Source: Komagataeibacter sp. FNDCR2 (lineage in GTDB: Bacteria > Pseudomonadota > Alphaproteobacteria > Acetobacterales > Acetobacteraceae). From it: a stretch of 64,000 nucleotides of DNA. Location of the stretch: the NCBI RefSeq assembly GCF_021295395.1, contig NZ_JAIWOU010000001.1, positions 2,175,001 to 2,239,000 on the forward strand, in the 5' to 3' direction. A program made the translations under genes and the position numbers. Every line of letters starts with the position of its first letter. Position 1 is the stretch's first letter. The notes beneath the pieces are model-generated. The model was given only the letters and a program-made list of their open reading frames with translations. It was not told where the DNA came from and searched no databases. Shown here piece by piece: positions 36,499-46,715 of this stretch.

Positions 36499-36726
36499 TT
36501 ACCAGTTCTGGCTGATCAGCCAGAATTCCTCCGATGTCAGGGTAATGGCCTGGTCGCCATTCTTGCTTTCGGCGGCGGCGCGGGCCAGCGCTTCGATCCG
36601 CTGGATCATGAGCGTCTTGCGCTGGTGGACTTCGTTACGGTCCTGTTCATCAACCGCTTCCAGAACATGCAGGGCCGTCTTGCAGGCCTTGGTAATGCGT
36701 ACGGCATCAAGTGCGGCATAGGACAT
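36499..36726 (-). CDS. Small uncharacterised helical protein
   Basis: 75 aa from ATG 36724-36726, with GGAAG upstream; a longer frame to 36783 is less likely. No known motif. It is predicted to be mostly alpha-helical with a charged centre (DEQDRNEVHQRK) and ends in EEFWLISQNW. It lies 31 bases upstream of the PEBP gene on the same strand and is divergent from queA. Codon use looks native, so it is probably real. Confidence 0.6.
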   Translation of the reverse strand: MSYAALDAVRITKACKTALHVLEAVDEQDRNEVHQRKTLMIQRIEALARAAAESKNGDQAITLTSEEFWLISQNW

Positions 36727-36906
36727 GTGGTGTCTTCCTTGGCTGTGGAATGGAAAATTCCCCTGCGGGAATCGCGTCCGCATTCTGGCTTCCCCTTCCG
36801 CTTCTGTCCAATATCACCCTGCATGGCGGCCACCGCGCGGGGACGTGGCGGGGAAAGGTGAGAGTTCGGGCTGGCAAGTGCCGTGCGGATTCCGTAAAGG
36901 AGCCGC

Positions 36907-37965
36907 ATGACGGATCTGGTTTCTGATTTTGATTTCGCGCTTCCCCCCGAACGGATCGCCGACCACCCGGCCCGCCCGCGTGACAGCGCGCGCCTGCTTG
37001 ACGTGCCGGTGGAAGGCCCGTTCATGGACCGCCATGTGCGCGACCTGCCGGGCTGCCTGCGCGCGGGTGATATTCTGGTGGCCAATGATACGGCGGTGAT
37101 CCCGGCGCAGCTCGCGGCCATGCGCGGGGCGGCGAAAATCGGCATCACGCTGGACCGTATCCTGCCCGATGGCACATGGCACGCACTGGCCCGCAACGCC
37201 CGCCGCCTGCGCCCCGGTGATACGCTGACCTTCGGGCACAACCCGGTGACGGCACAGGTCGTAAGCCGGGGGGAGGCAGGCGACATCACCCTGCGCTTCA
37301 GCGCGGAGGGGGCGGCGTTCGACCAGTTCCTGCATGATGCGGGCCGTCTCGCGCTGCCGCCCTATATCGCCCGCCCCGATGGCCCGACGGAAGCAGACCG
37401 CAAGGATTACAGCACCATCTTCGCCCAGCATCGCGGGGCGGTGGCCGCCCCCACGGCGGGGCTGCATTTCACGCCGGATCTGCTGGCCGCGCTTGATCAG
37501 GCCGGGGTGATCCGCCAGACCCTGACGCTGCATGTGGGGGCGGGCACGTTCCTGCCCATGCGCAGCGAACAGATTTCCGCCCACCACATGCATGCCGAAC
37601 GCGGCACGATTTCCCCCCATGCGGCGGAACGCATCAACGCCGCGCGCGCGGCGGGGGGGCGGGTGGTGGCCGTGGGCACCACCTCGCTGCGTCTTTTGGA
37701 AAGTGCGACGGATGAGGAAGGCCGCGTGCACCCCTTCCATGGCGAGACGGCCATTTTCATCCGGCCCGGCTACCGTTTCCGCGCGGTGGACATGCTGCTG
37801 ACCAATTTTCACCTGCCGCGTTCGACGCTGTTCATGCTGGTCTGCGCCTTTGGCGGCCCGCGCCGCATGAAGGCGGCCTATGACCACGCCATCGCCAGCG
37901 GCTACCGTTTCTATTCCTATGGCGATGCCTGCCTGCTGCATCGCGCCGAGGGAGACCTGCCATGA
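36907..37965 (+). CDS. queA: S-adenosylmethionine:tRNA ribosyltransferase-isomerase
   Basis: Converts preQ1 in tRNA to epoxyqueuosine using the ribosyl part of SAM. 352 aa, standard length. Conserved blocks: [66 protein letters not shown] and [24 protein letters not shown] precedes ATG 36907. The last four bases overlap the tgt start (ATGA), giving a queA-tgt-queG operon. Confidence 0.96.
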   Translation: MTDLVSDFDFALPPERIADHPARPRDSARLLDVPVEGPFMDRHVRDLPGCLRAGDILVANDTAVIPAQLAAMRGAAKIGITLDRILPDGTWHALARNARRLRPGDTLTFGHNPVTAQVVSRGEAGDITLRFSAEGAAFDQFLHDAGRLALPPYIARPDGPTEADRKDYSTIFAQHRGAVAAPTAGLHFTPDLLAALDQAGVIRQTLTLHVGAGTFLPMRSEQISAHHMHAERGTISPHAAERINAARAAGGRVVAVGTTSLRLLESATDEEGRVHPFHGETAIFIRPGYRFRAVDMLLTNFHLPRSTLFMLVCAFGGPRRMKAAYDHAIASGYRFYSYGDACLLHRAEGDLP

Positions 37966-39122
37966 CCTCTTTCCGCTGGCGCGCCGAAGCGCGCGCGGGC
38001 CATGCCCGTGCCGGCTGGCTCGATACCGCCCATGGCAGCGTGCCGACCCCGACCTTCATGCCCGTGGGCACGGTGGGCACCGTCAAGGCCATGACGATGG
38101 ACAACGTGCGCGCCACGGGCGCGGGCATCGTGCTGGGCAATACCTATCACCTCATGCTCCGGCCGGGGGCGGAGCGGGTGCGCGAACTGGGCGGCCTGCA
38201 TCGTTTCATGGACTGGCCCGGCCCGATCCTGACGGATTCGGGCGGGTTCCAGGTCATGTCGCTCGGTCCGCTGCGCAAGCTCGATCAGGATGGCGTGACC
38301 TTCCGCTCGCATATCGACGGCTCGAAACACCGGCTGACCCCCGAACGCTCGACCGGCATCCAGCACGCGCTCGACGCCACCATCAGCATGTGTTTTGACG
38401 AATGTCCCGCCCTGCCCGCGCCACCGGACGTGATCGCGAACTCCATGCGCATGTCCATGCGCTGGGCCGAGCGGTGCCGCGACGCCTTCATCCAGCGCCC
38501 CGGCTATGCGCAGTACGGCATCATACAGGGCGGCACCGAGCCGGAACTGCGCGCCGAGAGCGTAAAGGCGCTGACCGGGATCGGGTTCGAGGGCTATGCC
38601 ATCGGTGGCCTCGCGGTGGGGGAGGGGCAGGAACTCATGTTCTCCACCCTTGATGTAACCGTGCCGCTGATCCCCGATGCCAGCCCCCGCTACCTCATGG
38701 GTGTCGGCACGCCCGATGACCTGCTGGGCGGGGTGGAGCGCGGGGTCGACATGTTCGACTGCGTCATGCCCACGCGGGCGGGGCGCACGGCGCGCGCCTA
38801 TACCGAGCGGGGCACGCTCAACCTGCGCAACGCGCGCCATGCCAACGATTCGCGGCCGATTTCGCCCCATTGCGACTGCCTGGCCTGTTCGCGCCACAGC
38901 CGCGCCTACCTGCACCACCTGTTCCGCACGAACGAGATCCTCGGCCCCATGCTGCTGACATGGCATAACCTGGCCTATTACCAGCGTCTCATGCGCGGGA
39001 TGCGCGGCGCGATCGTGGACGGGTCGTTTACAGCCCATGCCAGCCACCTGCGCGCGCAATGGGCGATGGATGACTGGAGTGGTGATGAAATGCCCTTTCC
39101 CGACATTCCATCGGTCGCCTGA
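37962..39122 (+). CDS. tgt: tRNA-guanine(34) transglycosylase
   Basis: Exchanges G34 of GUN-anticodon tRNAs for preQ1. 386 aa. [10 protein letters not shown] holds Asp92 (general base), [11 protein letters not shown] holds the nucleophile Asp266, and the zinc site is formed by CDCLAC and a following histidine (YLHHLF). It overlaps queA upstream and queG downstream (TGATG), so the three queuosine steps are translationally coupled. Confidence 0.96.
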   Translation: MTSFRWRAEARAGHARAGWLDTAHGSVPTPTFMPVGTVGTVKAMTMDNVRATGAGIVLGNTYHLMLRPGAERVRELGGLHRFMDWPGPILTDSGGFQVMSLGPLRKLDQDGVTFRSHIDGSKHRLTPERSTGIQHALDATISMCFDECPALPAPPDVIANSMRMSMRWAERCRDAFIQRPGYAQYGIIQGGTEPELRAESVKALTGIGFEGYAIGGLAVGEGQELMFSTLDVTVPLIPDASPRYLMGVGTPDDLLGGVERGVDMFDCVMPTRAGRTARAYTERGTLNLRNARHANDSRPISPHCDCLACSRHSRAYLHHLFRTNEILGPMLLTWHNLAYYQRLMRGMRGAIVDGSFTAHASHLRAQWAMDDWSGDEMPFPDIPSVA

Positions 39123-40204
39123 TGGCCCGCCCGCCCGCATCATCCCCCGCTGAAGGCGCCCGGCTTGCCGCGGCGATAGCGGGTCATGCGCGGGCGCTGG
39201 GGTTCGACGCGGTGGGCTTTGCCCCCGCACGGCTGGATGATGCGGAACGCGCCCGTCTTGCCGCCTTTGTGGAGAACGGGTTCGCGGGGGGCATGGGCTG
39301 GATGGCGCAGCGCATGGAGCAGCGCGGCGACCCGCGCGGCCTGTGGCCCGAGGTGCGCAGCGTGATCGCCCTTGGCGTGACCTACGCGCCCGAAGGCGAT
39401 GCGCTGGCCACCACCCGCCTGCCCGATGCGGGCAATATTTCGGTTTACGCCCGTAACCGGGATTATCATGACGTGGTCAAGGGCATGCTCAAGCATCTGG
39501 CCCAGTTCGTGGTCAATGAAGGGCGGCGGCAGGGGATGGATGGCCCGGAGGTGAAGGTGTTTGTCGATACCGCCCCGGTCATGGAAAAACCGCTGGCGCG
39601 GAACGCCGGTCTGGGCTGGCAGGGCAAGCATACCGGCCTTGTCTCGCGCCAGCACGGAAGCTGGCTGTTCCTGGGGGAGGTCTATACCACGCTGGACCTG
39701 CCGCAATCCGCGCCTTCGGGCGGGGGGTGCGGCAGTTGCACCCGCTGTCTTGACGCCTGCCCCACCGGGGCGTTTCCCGCCCCCGGCGTCATGGATGCGC
39801 GGCGGTGCATTTCCTATCTCACGATCGAAAACCGCGATCCGATTCCGGTGGAGCTGCGCCCTGCCATGGGCAACCGCATCTATGGCTGTGACGACTGCCT
39901 GGCCGTGTGCCCGTGGAACCGCTTCGCCACGGCCACGCACCACATGAAACTTGCCGCGCGCGACGACCTGCGCGCGCCTGCGCTGGCTGAACTGGCGGCG
40001 CTGGATGACGTGAGCTTCCGCGCCCGGTTTTCCGGCTCGCCCATCAAGCGGATCGGGCGCGGGCGCTTCGTGCGCAACGTGGCGGTGGCCATGGGTAACA
40101 GCGCGCGCGCCGAGCTGCGCCCGGTGGCCATGGCCCTGTGCGCCGATGCCGACCCCGTGGTGGCGGAAGCCGCGCAATGGGCGGTGGGCAGGCTGCCCGC
40201 GTGA
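39122..40204 (+). CDS. queG: Epoxyqueuosine reductase
   Basis: Cobalamin- and Fe-S-dependent enzyme that reduces epoxyqueuosine to queuosine in tRNA. 360 aa. Two 4Fe-4S sets: Cys203, 206, 209, 213 ([12 protein letters not shown]) and Cys256, 259, 263 (CDDCLAVCP) followed by PWN. N-terminal [19 protein letters not shown] and [19 protein letters not shown] are family hallmarks. It shares one base with the tgt stop and overlaps the ribbon-helix-helix gene by 4 bases. Confidence 0.95.
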   Translation: MARPPASSPAEGARLAAAIAGHARALGFDAVGFAPARLDDAERARLAAFVENGFAGGMGWMAQRMEQRGDPRGLWPEVRSVIALGVTYAPEGDALATTRLPDAGNISVYARNRDYHDVVKGMLKHLAQFVVNEGRRQGMDGPEVKVFVDTAPVMEKPLARNAGLGWQGKHTGLVSRQHGSWLFLGEVYTTLDLPQSAPSGGGCGSCTRCLDACPTGAFPAPGVMDARRCISYLTIENRDPIPVELRPAMGNRIYGCDDCLAVCPWNRFATATHHMKLAARDDLRAPALAELAALDDVSFRARFSGSPIKRIGRGRFVRNVAVAMGNSARAELRPVAMALCADADPVVAEAAQWAVGRLPA

Positions 40205-40500
40205 ACGACCATAATGCCCTGCCGCTGCCCGCGCAGCGCGGCGCGCGGCCCTTGCGCAAGCGCAGCCTCAACCTGTCGGGCCACCGTACCAGCGTGGCGC
40301 TGGAGCCGGAATTCTGGCACGCGCTGGACCTGATCGCGCATAAACGCGGGCTGACGCTGGTGGGGCTGGTCGGGCGCATCGACGCCACCCGCCCGCCGGA
40401 CCGCCCGCTGGCCTCCGCCCTGCGGGTGGAAGCCTTGCGCGAATGGATGCCAGCAATGCCGCAAATGCCTGATGGCGGCAGGGAAGATCGGTTGGGTTAA
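40201..40500 (+). CDS. Ribbon-helix-helix domain protein
   Basis: 99 aa starting at GTG 40201, whose bases overlap the queG stop (GTGA). The centre, [30 protein letters not shown] read in two parts, is the RHH_4 pattern common in alphaproteobacteria: a basic beta strand ([15 protein letters not shown]) then two helices ([17 protein letters not shown]). May bind DNA as a dimer, but its targets are unknown and several RHH_4 proteins have no tested function. Co-transcribed with the queuosine genes. Confidence 0.8.
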   Translation: MNDHNALPLPAQRGARPLRKRSLNLSGHRTSVALEPEFWHALDLIAHKRGLTLVGLVGRIDATRPPDRPLASALRVEALREWMPAMPQMPDGGREDRLG

Positions 40501-40526
40501 GCCTGTATCCGTGCTAGCATCGGGGC

Positions 40527-41342
40527 ATGGCGATATGGGGCAAGATTTTTGGTGGCGTTGCGGGGTTCGCGGTCGGCGGCCCCATGGGGGCGGTCGTCGG
40601 CACCGCGCTGGGCCACGCGGCGGATAACGGTTCCCTGCTGGAAACGCCGGTGGGTGGCTGGACCGACCGCTGGGGCCCACGGCTGAATGCCGACCCCAAT
40701 GGCGCGGCCACCTTCATCGCGGCCAAGATGGCGGCCGTGATGGGCAAGCGCGACCAGATGTACGGGCTGGTCGTCATTATCCTGTCCGCCAAGATGGCGA
40801 AGTGCGATGGCCCGGTGAACCGCGCCGAAATCGACGCCTTCAAGCGCCGCTTCCACCTTCCGCCCGAGAACATGAAGGAAGTGGGCCGCCTGTTCGATAA
40901 CGCCCGCCAGCGCACGGATGACTACCGGGCCTTCGCGACCGAACTGGGCCGCGCCTTCGCCGGGCGCACCGCCATGCTGGAGGAGGCCCTGGCCTCGCTG
41001 TTCGTGATCGCCCGCGCGGATGGGGAGATCAACGCGCGTGAGGAATCATTCCTGCGCGGCGTGCACAAGGCGTTCGGCCTCAGCCCCGGTGCGTGGGACC
41101 GCGCGCGTGACGGCGGCGCACGCCCCGGCGTGAGCGAGGTGGATGCCTATACCGTGCTGGGCGTCTCGCGTGACGTGAGTGATGAGGAAGTGCGCATCGT
41201 CTGGCGTCGCCTTGTGCGCGAACACCACCCCGACATCATGACCGCGCGCGGGGCCTCCGCCGCCGAACAGGCGCGCGGCGCCGCGCGTATCGCCCGCATC
41301 AACGCGGCATGGGACCGGATCAAGCGCGACCGCAGGCTCTGA
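40527..41342 (+). CDS. TerB/DjlA-like protein with C-terminal J domain
   Basis: 271 aa. The N-terminus has a glycine-rich stretch (GGVAGFAVGGPMGAVVGTALG) that could form one membrane segment as in DjlA. A TerB-like helical domain follows (about 60-200; MAKCDGPVNRAEIDAFKRRF and FVIARADGEINAREESFLR are the two acidic repeats). A J domain ends the chain with DAYTVLGVSRDVSDEEVRIVWR and the essential HPD in REHHPD. A co-chaperone for DnaK is likely. It starts 26 bases after the RHH gene. Confidence 0.87.
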   Translation: MAIWGKIFGGVAGFAVGGPMGAVVGTALGHAADNGSLLETPVGGWTDRWGPRLNADPNGAATFIAAKMAAVMGKRDQMYGLVVIILSAKMAKCDGPVNRAEIDAFKRRFHLPPENMKEVGRLFDNARQRTDDYRAFATELGRAFAGRTAMLEEALASLFVIARADGEINAREESFLRGVHKAFGLSPGAWDRARDGGARPGVSEVDAYTVLGVSRDVSDEEVRIVWRRLVREHHPDIMTARGASAAEQARGAARIARINAAWDRIKRDRRL

Positions 41343-41353
41343 TGGGGGCGTAA

Positions 41354-41398
41354 CGGGGGCTGGCTGGCCCCCGCGCCACGGCGGGGAATGACCCCGCC
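41354..41398. terminator. Two GC hairpins between convergent djlA-like and mrp genes
   Basis: CGGGGGC/GCCCCCG with a 6-base loop (41354-41373) and GGCGGGG/CCCCGCC with a 5-base loop (41380-41398). They fill most of the 73-base gap and could end transcripts from both sides; no U tracts are present. Confidence 0.5.
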
Positions 41399-41415
41399 AT
41401 GCCCGGCCGGACGGA

Positions 41416-42546
41416 TCAGCGGGCGTTTTTCTTCTGCTCCAGCACGCGGCGCACGGTCGCGCCCACCGTATGGGCCAGGCCGCGATAGGCCTGCCCCGCC
41501 GGGCTGTCGGGCGCGGCGATCACGATGGGCGCGCCTTCGTCCGCGCTGGCGCGGATATCGGCCAGAAGCGGGATTTCACCCAGGAACGGCACCTTCATCT
41601 TCTCCGCTTCCGCCCGCGCGCCGCCATGGCCGAACAGTTCGGTGCGGTGGTTGCAGTTGGGGCAGCAGAAATAGGACATGTTCTCCACGATCCCCAGCAC
41701 CGGCACGTTCATCTTCTCGAACATGGTAATGCCGCGCCGTGCGTCCAGCAGCGCGATGTCCTGTGGCGTGGAGACGATGATGGCGCCCGCCAGCGCGGTT
41801 TTCTGCGCCAGTGTCAACTGCGCATCCCCCGTGCCGGGCGGCATGTCCACCACCAGCACATCCAGCGCGCCCCATTCGACATCGCCCAGCAACTGGTTGA
41901 TGGCCCCCATCACCATCGGCCCGCGCCAGATCATGGCCTCGGTCTCGTCCACCAGCATGCCGATCGACATGGCGCTGATGCCCCATTTGCGTGGCGGGAT
42001 CAGGTGACCATCCGCCACTTCGGGCCGCGCGTTCAGGCCCATCATGCGCGGCAGGGAAGGGCCGTGGATATCCGCGTCCAGCAGCCCGACCTTCAGCCCC
42101 TCAAGCCCCAGCCCCACCGCCAGGTTCACGGCCGTAGTCGATTTACCGACCCCCCCCTTGCCCGACGCCACGGCAATGACCACGCCCACCTGCGGGGGGA
42201 GCGGGCCGGTCGCGGCTTTCGGTGCGCCGCCCAGGTTGAGCGGACGATGCCCGCCGGATGCCGGCGGGGCCGCGGGGGCCGGCGCGGGCGCGGGGCGGTG
42301 CGCGGTCAGGATGACGCTGGCCCCGGAGCAGCCGGGAACCGCCGCCATAAGGGCACGTTCCAGTTCGGGCAGCAGCGGCTGCAGATCCGCCGCGCGCGCG
42401 CGGTCCGTCGCGATGGCGACGTGAAGCACCCCGTCACGCACCATGAAGGCGTCCAGACTGCCCAGTTTGGCTACATTGGTGGATTTATCTGCCGTATGGA
42501 CCTGTTGCAGCACGGTCTCGATGGTTGTCCTGTCGGGGTTGGTCAT
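41416..42546 (-). CDS. mrp: Mrp/ApbC-family Fe-S cluster carrier ATPase
   Basis: Cytosolic P-loop protein that carries and transfers 4Fe-4S clusters. 376 aa. An N-terminal MIP18-like domain (1-85) is followed by a Pro/Ala linker and the ATPase domain: deviant Walker A GKGGVGKST (129-137), LLDADIHGPSLPRM, VVDMPPGTGDAQLT and the cluster-binding CPNC in YFCCPNCNH. Divergent from opgC. Confidence 0.95.
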   Translation of the reverse strand: MTNPDRTTIETVLQQVHTADKSTNVAKLGSLDAFMVRDGVLHVAIATDRARAADLQPLLPELERALMAAVPGCSGASVILTAHRPAPAPAPAAPPASGGHRPLNLGGAPKAATGPLPPQVGVVIAVASGKGGVGKSTTAVNLAVGLGLEGLKVGLLDADIHGPSLPRMMGLNARPEVADGHLIPPRKWGISAMSIGMLVDETEAMIWRGPMVMGAINQLLGDVEWGALDVLVVDMPPGTGDAQLTLAQKTALAGAIIVSTPQDIALLDARRGITMFEKMNVPVLGIVENMSYFCCPNCNHRTELFGHGGARAEAEKMKVPFLGEIPLLADIRASADEGAPIVIAAPDSPAGQAYRGLAHTVGATVRRVLEQKKNAR

Positions 42547-42570
42547 GGTGGTGCGTTTCCTGCTCTGTCG

Positions 42571-42597
42571 CCCCTGCGGGTATAAAAGGAGCAGGGG
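42571..42597. promoter_or_regulatory. Inverted repeat around a TATAAA box upstream of mrp and opgC
   Basis: CCCCTGC (42571-42577) and GCAGGGG (42591-42597) flank GGGTATAAAAGGA. It lies 25 bases from the mrp start and 168 from opgC. Its symmetry around a -10-like sequence suggests an operator, or an mRNA hairpin. Confidence 0.35.
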
Positions 42598-42764
42598 AGT
42601 GTGGTCGAGTCATGAAACCGTGGTGCGGGCGCGTCCGGGCATGCGCCGCATGCGCGCCGTCCCTGCGGCGGGAGAATGGCGCCCGGCCCGGTTTGCTGCT
42701 TTACGCTTCTCCGTTGCATGGTGTGAATGGCTATCATGCGCGCATTCAGGCAGGCAGGGACATA

Positions 42765-43925
42765 ATGGGCAATTCCACTCCACAGGCCGCGTCCCATCAC
42801 CGGCGGGACCACAGGGTTGACGCCCTGCGTGGGGTGGCGCTGCTCATGATGTGCATCGACCATATTCCGCAAGATGTGCTTAACCGCTTCACCATGCGCA
42901 ATATCGGCTTTGCCGACGCGGCGGAGGTGTTCGTGCTGCTGGCGGGCTATGCCTCCTGGCTGGCCTACGGGCGGGCCTTTGGCACCCGGCCCGTGCCCAC
43001 GGTCCTGCTGCGCATCGGGCGGCGGTGCTGGCAGCTTTATGTGTACCAGATCGTGCTGGTTGTGGTCTGTGTCTCCACCATTCGCATATGGCGGCATTTC
43101 TGGCCCGTGCCGGTCGATTTCCTTGAACCCGAACTGGCGCATGGGCTGGATTCGGTCTGGCGGGTGCTCTCGCTGGTGGCGTTGCCGGGCAACCTGAACA
43201 TCCTGCCGCTCTATATCGTGCTGCTGCTGGGCTTTGCGCCGCTATACGCGCTGCTGCGCGGGGTGGGGACCGCCGTGGTGCTGGGCCTGAGCGGGGCCGT
43301 GTGGCTGGTGGTCAATGTCGACCCCCGGCTCAACTTTCCCAACTGGCTTGATCCGGATGGCTGGTTTTTCGATCCGCTGGCGTGGCAGTTCCTGTTCGTG
43401 CTGGGGGTTTGCGCCGCGCGCGTGGCGGGGCGGCATGACGGCAGCCTGCCGCGCTCGTACGTGCTGGCGGCGGCGTGCGGGCTGTACCTGGTGTTTTCCG
43501 CCGTGCAGTCCTTTCCATGGATGGACTGGGGCTTTGCCGACCTGCGGCCCGTGACCATGGGGGTGCCCGACAAGATGATCCTCTCGCCCTGGCGGCTGCT
43601 GGACGTGCTGGCGCTGTTCTATCTTGTCCAGTCCTCCACGCGGGCGACGGGGCTGGCCGCGACGCGCGCCGGCCAGTTCATGGCGCTGTTCGGGCGGCAC
43701 TCCTTGGAAATCTTCACCATGGGCACCATAGTGGATCTGTATGGCCGCCTGGTGCTGACCAGCTTCGGCACGGGGTTCGTGATGCAGGTGGCGGTCAATG
43801 CGACAGGCTTCGGCGTGCTGCTGGCCGTTGCCCGCATCCGGGAGCGCCAGCGCAACGCGGCCCGTGGCGCGGCACGGGGCGGGCAGGGCAACCTTGCGCC
43901 GCCCGCCCCCTTATGCAGGAACTGA
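42765..43925 (+). CDS. opgC: OpgC-family periplasmic glucan acyltransferase
   Basis: Inner-membrane protein predicted to add succinyl groups to osmoregulated periplasmic glucans. From ATG 42765 it is 386 aa. About ten hydrophobic helices. Family motifs are RDHRVDALRGVALLMMCIDHIP at the N-terminus, NIGFADAAEVFVLLAGYAS, and LALFYLV plus FGRHSLEIFTMGT near the end. Two related genes, opgG/D and opgH, lie about 5.3 kb downstream, which supports the assignment. The upstream open frame to 42525 is not family-like. Confidence 0.88.
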   Translation: MGNSTPQAASHHRRDHRVDALRGVALLMMCIDHIPQDVLNRFTMRNIGFADAAEVFVLLAGYASWLAYGRAFGTRPVPTVLLRIGRRCWQLYVYQIVLVVVCVSTIRIWRHFWPVPVDFLEPELAHGLDSVWRVLSLVALPGNLNILPLYIVLLLGFAPLYALLRGVGTAVVLGLSGAVWLVVNVDPRLNFPNWLDPDGWFFDPLAWQFLFVLGVCAARVAGRHDGSLPRSYVLAAACGLYLVFSAVQSFPWMDWGFADLRPVTMGVPDKMILSPWRLLDVLALFYLVQSSTRATGLAATRAGQFMALFGRHSLEIFTMGTIVDLYGRLVLTSFGTGFVMQVAVNATGFGVLLAVARIRERQRNAARGAARGGQGNLAPPAPLCRN

Positions 43926-43992
43926 GGCCGTGATTTCCGCGCCGGTCAAGGGCATGGTATAGCTGTCCACCCGATCCCGTTCAGCAGGATAT

Positions 43993-45552
43993 ATGCACCC
44001 CATGTCCTTTCGTGCCGCTGTCTTTTCCCGGTCCTGCCTTGCCCTGGGGCTGCTCGCGACCCCTGGTGCATACACCGCCGCCCATGCGCAGGAGCCCGCC
44101 CCCACGGCCCCCCTGCGCCTGCCGGGCGAGGGACGCAACATGCCCGACAGCTTCGCCGACCTGGCGGCGAAGCTGCTGCCCGCCGTGGTCAACGTCTCCA
44201 CCACCGAGATGGTCCGCCCCGGCGATGACGAGGAGGAGGGCGGCGATGACGGCGACAGCACGCCGCAGGTGCCCAATTTTCCCGAAGGTTCGCCGTTCGA
44301 GAAATTCTTCCATGATTTCATGAACCGTCAGGATTCACCCAACGCGCCGCCGCGCAAGATGCAGGCGCTGGGTTCGGGCTTCATCATCGACCCGTCGGGC
44401 GTGATCGTGACGAACAACCACGTCGTGCGCCATGCCGACCAGATTACCGTCACGCTGCAGGACAATACCGTGCTCAAGGCGCGGCTGCTCGGGCATGATG
44501 ACCGTACCGACCTTGCGGTGCTGAAGGTGGACAGCCCCAGGCCACTGCCCGCCGTGCCGTTCGGGGATAGCGACCATGCGCGGGTGGGGGACTGGGTGCT
44601 GGCCATCGGCAACCCGTTCGGCCTCTCGGGCACGGTGACGGCGGGGATCATTTCCTCACGCGGGCGCAATATCGAGCAGGGACCGTATGACGATTTCATC
44701 CAGACGGACGCCCCCATCAACAAGGGCAATTCCGGCGGCCCGCTGTTCAACCTGAAGGGTGAGGTCATCGGCATCAACACCGCCATCTTCTCGCCTTCGG
44801 GCGGGTCGATCGGTATCGGGTTCTCCATCCCCTCGGCCGAGGCGCAGGGCATTATCGAACAGCTCCGCCACCACGGCACCGTGACGCGCGGGTGGATCGG
44901 GGTGCGTATCCAGGACGTGACGCAGGAAATTGCCGAGGGCCTGGGCATGCAGGGCGCCCATGGCGCGCTGATCGCGGGGGTGGAGCCGAAGGGACCGGCG
45001 GACATGGCCCATCTCCAGACCGGGGATGTGATCCGGAGCCTGAACGGCAAGGATATCGACGGCCGCGCGCTGCCCCGTCTGGTGGCCGAGCTTGCGGGTG
45101 GCAGCGTGGCGCATCTGGGGATCTGGCGCAAGGGCCAGCAGATGGAGGTTCCCATCACCATCGGCGCCCTGCCCGATGAAAAGACCGACAAGGCCGAGGG
45201 CGGCCACGCCCCCGCCCATGAACCGGCGCAGAACAGCGTGGCGATTACCGGCATGGGTTTCACGGTGGGTGAGATCGATGACATCGCGCGCCAGAAATAC
45301 AACATGGCCGAAGGGCAGAAGGGCGTGCTGGTGACCGGCGTGACCGAGGACAGCCCGGCCGCCGAACGCGGGCTGCGCCCCGGTGACGTGATAACCGAGG
45401 TGCAGCAGTCCGCCGTCGGCACGCCAGCCGACCTGCGCCGCCAGATCGACGCCGCGCGCGCGCGCCACGGCCGGACCGTCCTGTTCCTGGTGCAGAATGC
45501 CGATGGCCTGCGCTGGGTGCCCTTTCCCCTGCCCGATGGCGCCGGGCACTGA
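43993..45552 (+). CDS. degP: DegP/Do-family periplasmic serine protease
   Basis: Envelope quality-control protease and chaperone. 519 aa with a signal peptide ending near AHAQE. The catalytic triad is His143 (TNNHVV), Asp173 (RTDLAVL) and Ser247 (GNSGGP). Two PDZ domains follow (RGWIGVRIQDVTQEIAEGLG and the VGEIDDIARQKYNM region with VTGVTEDSPAAERGLRPGDV). A long acidic loop (DDEEEGGDDGD, about 76-90) precedes the protease core. Single gene; a FUSC gene starts 5 bases after its stop. Confidence 0.95.
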   Translation: MHPMSFRAAVFSRSCLALGLLATPGAYTAAHAQEPAPTAPLRLPGEGRNMPDSFADLAAKLLPAVVNVSTTEMVRPGDDEEEGGDDGDSTPQVPNFPEGSPFEKFFHDFMNRQDSPNAPPRKMQALGSGFIIDPSGVIVTNNHVVRHADQITVTLQDNTVLKARLLGHDDRTDLAVLKVDSPRPLPAVPFGDSDHARVGDWVLAIGNPFGLSGTVTAGIISSRGRNIEQGPYDDFIQTDAPINKGNSGGPLFNLKGEVIGINTAIFSPSGGSIGIGFSIPSAEAQGIIEQLRHHGTVTRGWIGVRIQDVTQEIAEGLGMQGAHGALIAGVEPKGPADMAHLQTGDVIRSLNGKDIDGRALPRLVAELAGGSVAHLGIWRKGQQMEVPITIGALPDEKTDKAEGGHAPAHEPAQNSVAITGMGFTVGEIDDIARQKYNMAEGQKGVLVTGVTEDSPAAERGLRPGDVITEVQQSAVGTPADLRRQIDAARARHGRTVLFLVQNADGLRWVPFPLPDGAGH

Positions 45553-45557
45553 CCCGC

Positions 45558-46673
45558 ATGGGGGCGCGCCTGCGGGTCATGCTGCGTTCCATCATGCGCA
45601 AGGGCACGTGGCGGCAGGTCGTGCGGATGAATGTCTCGCTCGTGCTGTCCGGCATCGTCGCCACGCTCATCCATCTTGAAGAGCCGGTCTGGGCGCTGAT
45701 CACATCGGTCATCGTCATTACCCAGACCCGGCTGACCCAGACGCTTTCCACCGGGCGTGAGCAGATTGTCGGCACCCTGATCGGGGCGGCGGCGGGCATG
45801 TCCGCCATCGCGCTGGAACAGTGGTATGGCCTTTCGCTGGCTATGGTGTTCTGGGTCATGCTCATGCCGCTGGCGGTTGTCGTGGCGCTGCGGCCCAAGA
45901 TGCGGGTCGCGATCGTGACCCTGATGGTCGTGCTGCTGTTTCCCGCCACCGGCGCGCCCTTTTCGCGCCCGCTGCAACGGATCGCCTCGATCATGACCGG
46001 GGTCGTGGTGTCGTTCGCGGTCTCGTTCTTCGTGCTGCGCAACGAGGCGCGGCGCGAAGTGCTGGCGGACTCCGCCAGCCTGCTGCGCGGTCTGGCCGAC
46101 CTGCTGGGCAGCGCGCTGCGCCCGCATCCCGATTATGACACGCTGGCCACGGCGGATGTGACGTGCCGGTCGCTGTTGCAGGACATCAATGACGGCGTGC
46201 AGGAAGCGGAGGTGGAGCACCCCGGCGCGCTTGCCCGGCATGACCCGCTGGTGGCGCGCCTGCCGGGGCTTTTGCGTCGGATCCGTTCGGATGCTATCTT
46301 CATCGCGCGCGCGGCGGTGGAGGGCGAAACCGCCCGCATGGGTGACATGCTCGGTCATGAACGCGACATGGTGGTCCTGCTTTTGGGCCAGATGGCCGAT
46401 CGCTGCGATGCGACCGCCGCCACCCGCCGGGGCCACGCGCTGGGCAGTGAGGGCATGCGTGACATGCTGGACCGCCTGGAGCGGACGGGGGAACACTGGA
46501 CGCCTGTCATGCGTTTCGCCGTAGGGCTGCTGCATGCCGACATGCGGCTTGCCGTGCGTAATATCTGGTCAGACGGGCGGACCGATGATGGTCCGTTCCC
46601 GCTTTCGGGGCACCCGCTTCTGGCTGAAGTTTCCTTCGGGCCGGTCAGTGCCGACAGGGCAGACAAGGGATAG
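45558..46673 (+). CDS. FUSC-family (aromatic acid exporter-like) membrane protein
   Basis: 371 aa. The N-terminal third has about six hydrophobic helices with the family pattern RMNVSLVLSGIVATLIHLEEPVWALITSVIV, here split as a helix, LEEP-x-WA and a helix, then REQIVGTLIGAAAGM. The C-terminal half is a soluble helical domain. Probably exports organic acids or related compounds, by analogy to AaeB/YccS. It begins 5 bases after degP, so co-expression is likely. Confidence 0.82.
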   Translation: MGARLRVMLRSIMRKGTWRQVVRMNVSLVLSGIVATLIHLEEPVWALITSVIVITQTRLTQTLSTGREQIVGTLIGAAAGMSAIALEQWYGLSLAMVFWVMLMPLAVVVALRPKMRVAIVTLMVVLLFPATGAPFSRPLQRIASIMTGVVVSFAVSFFVLRNEARREVLADSASLLRGLADLLGSALRPHPDYDTLATADVTCRSLLQDINDGVQEAEVEHPGALARHDPLVARLPGLLRRIRSDAIFIARAAVEGETARMGDMLGHERDMVVLLLGQMADRCDATAATRRGHALGSEGMRDMLDRLERTGEHWTPVMRFAVGLLHADMRLAVRNIWSDGRTDDGPFPLSGHPLLAEVSFGPVSADRADKG

Positions 46674-46715
46674 GGCCGGCCTGCGCAGATACATACAAGG
46701 AGTTCGAAAGACACC

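Noticed and set aside
44328-46535. 735-codon antisense frame across degP and the FUSC gene
   Set aside because: The sense strand carries the catalytic triad and PDZ domains; the antisense protein has no recognisable fold.
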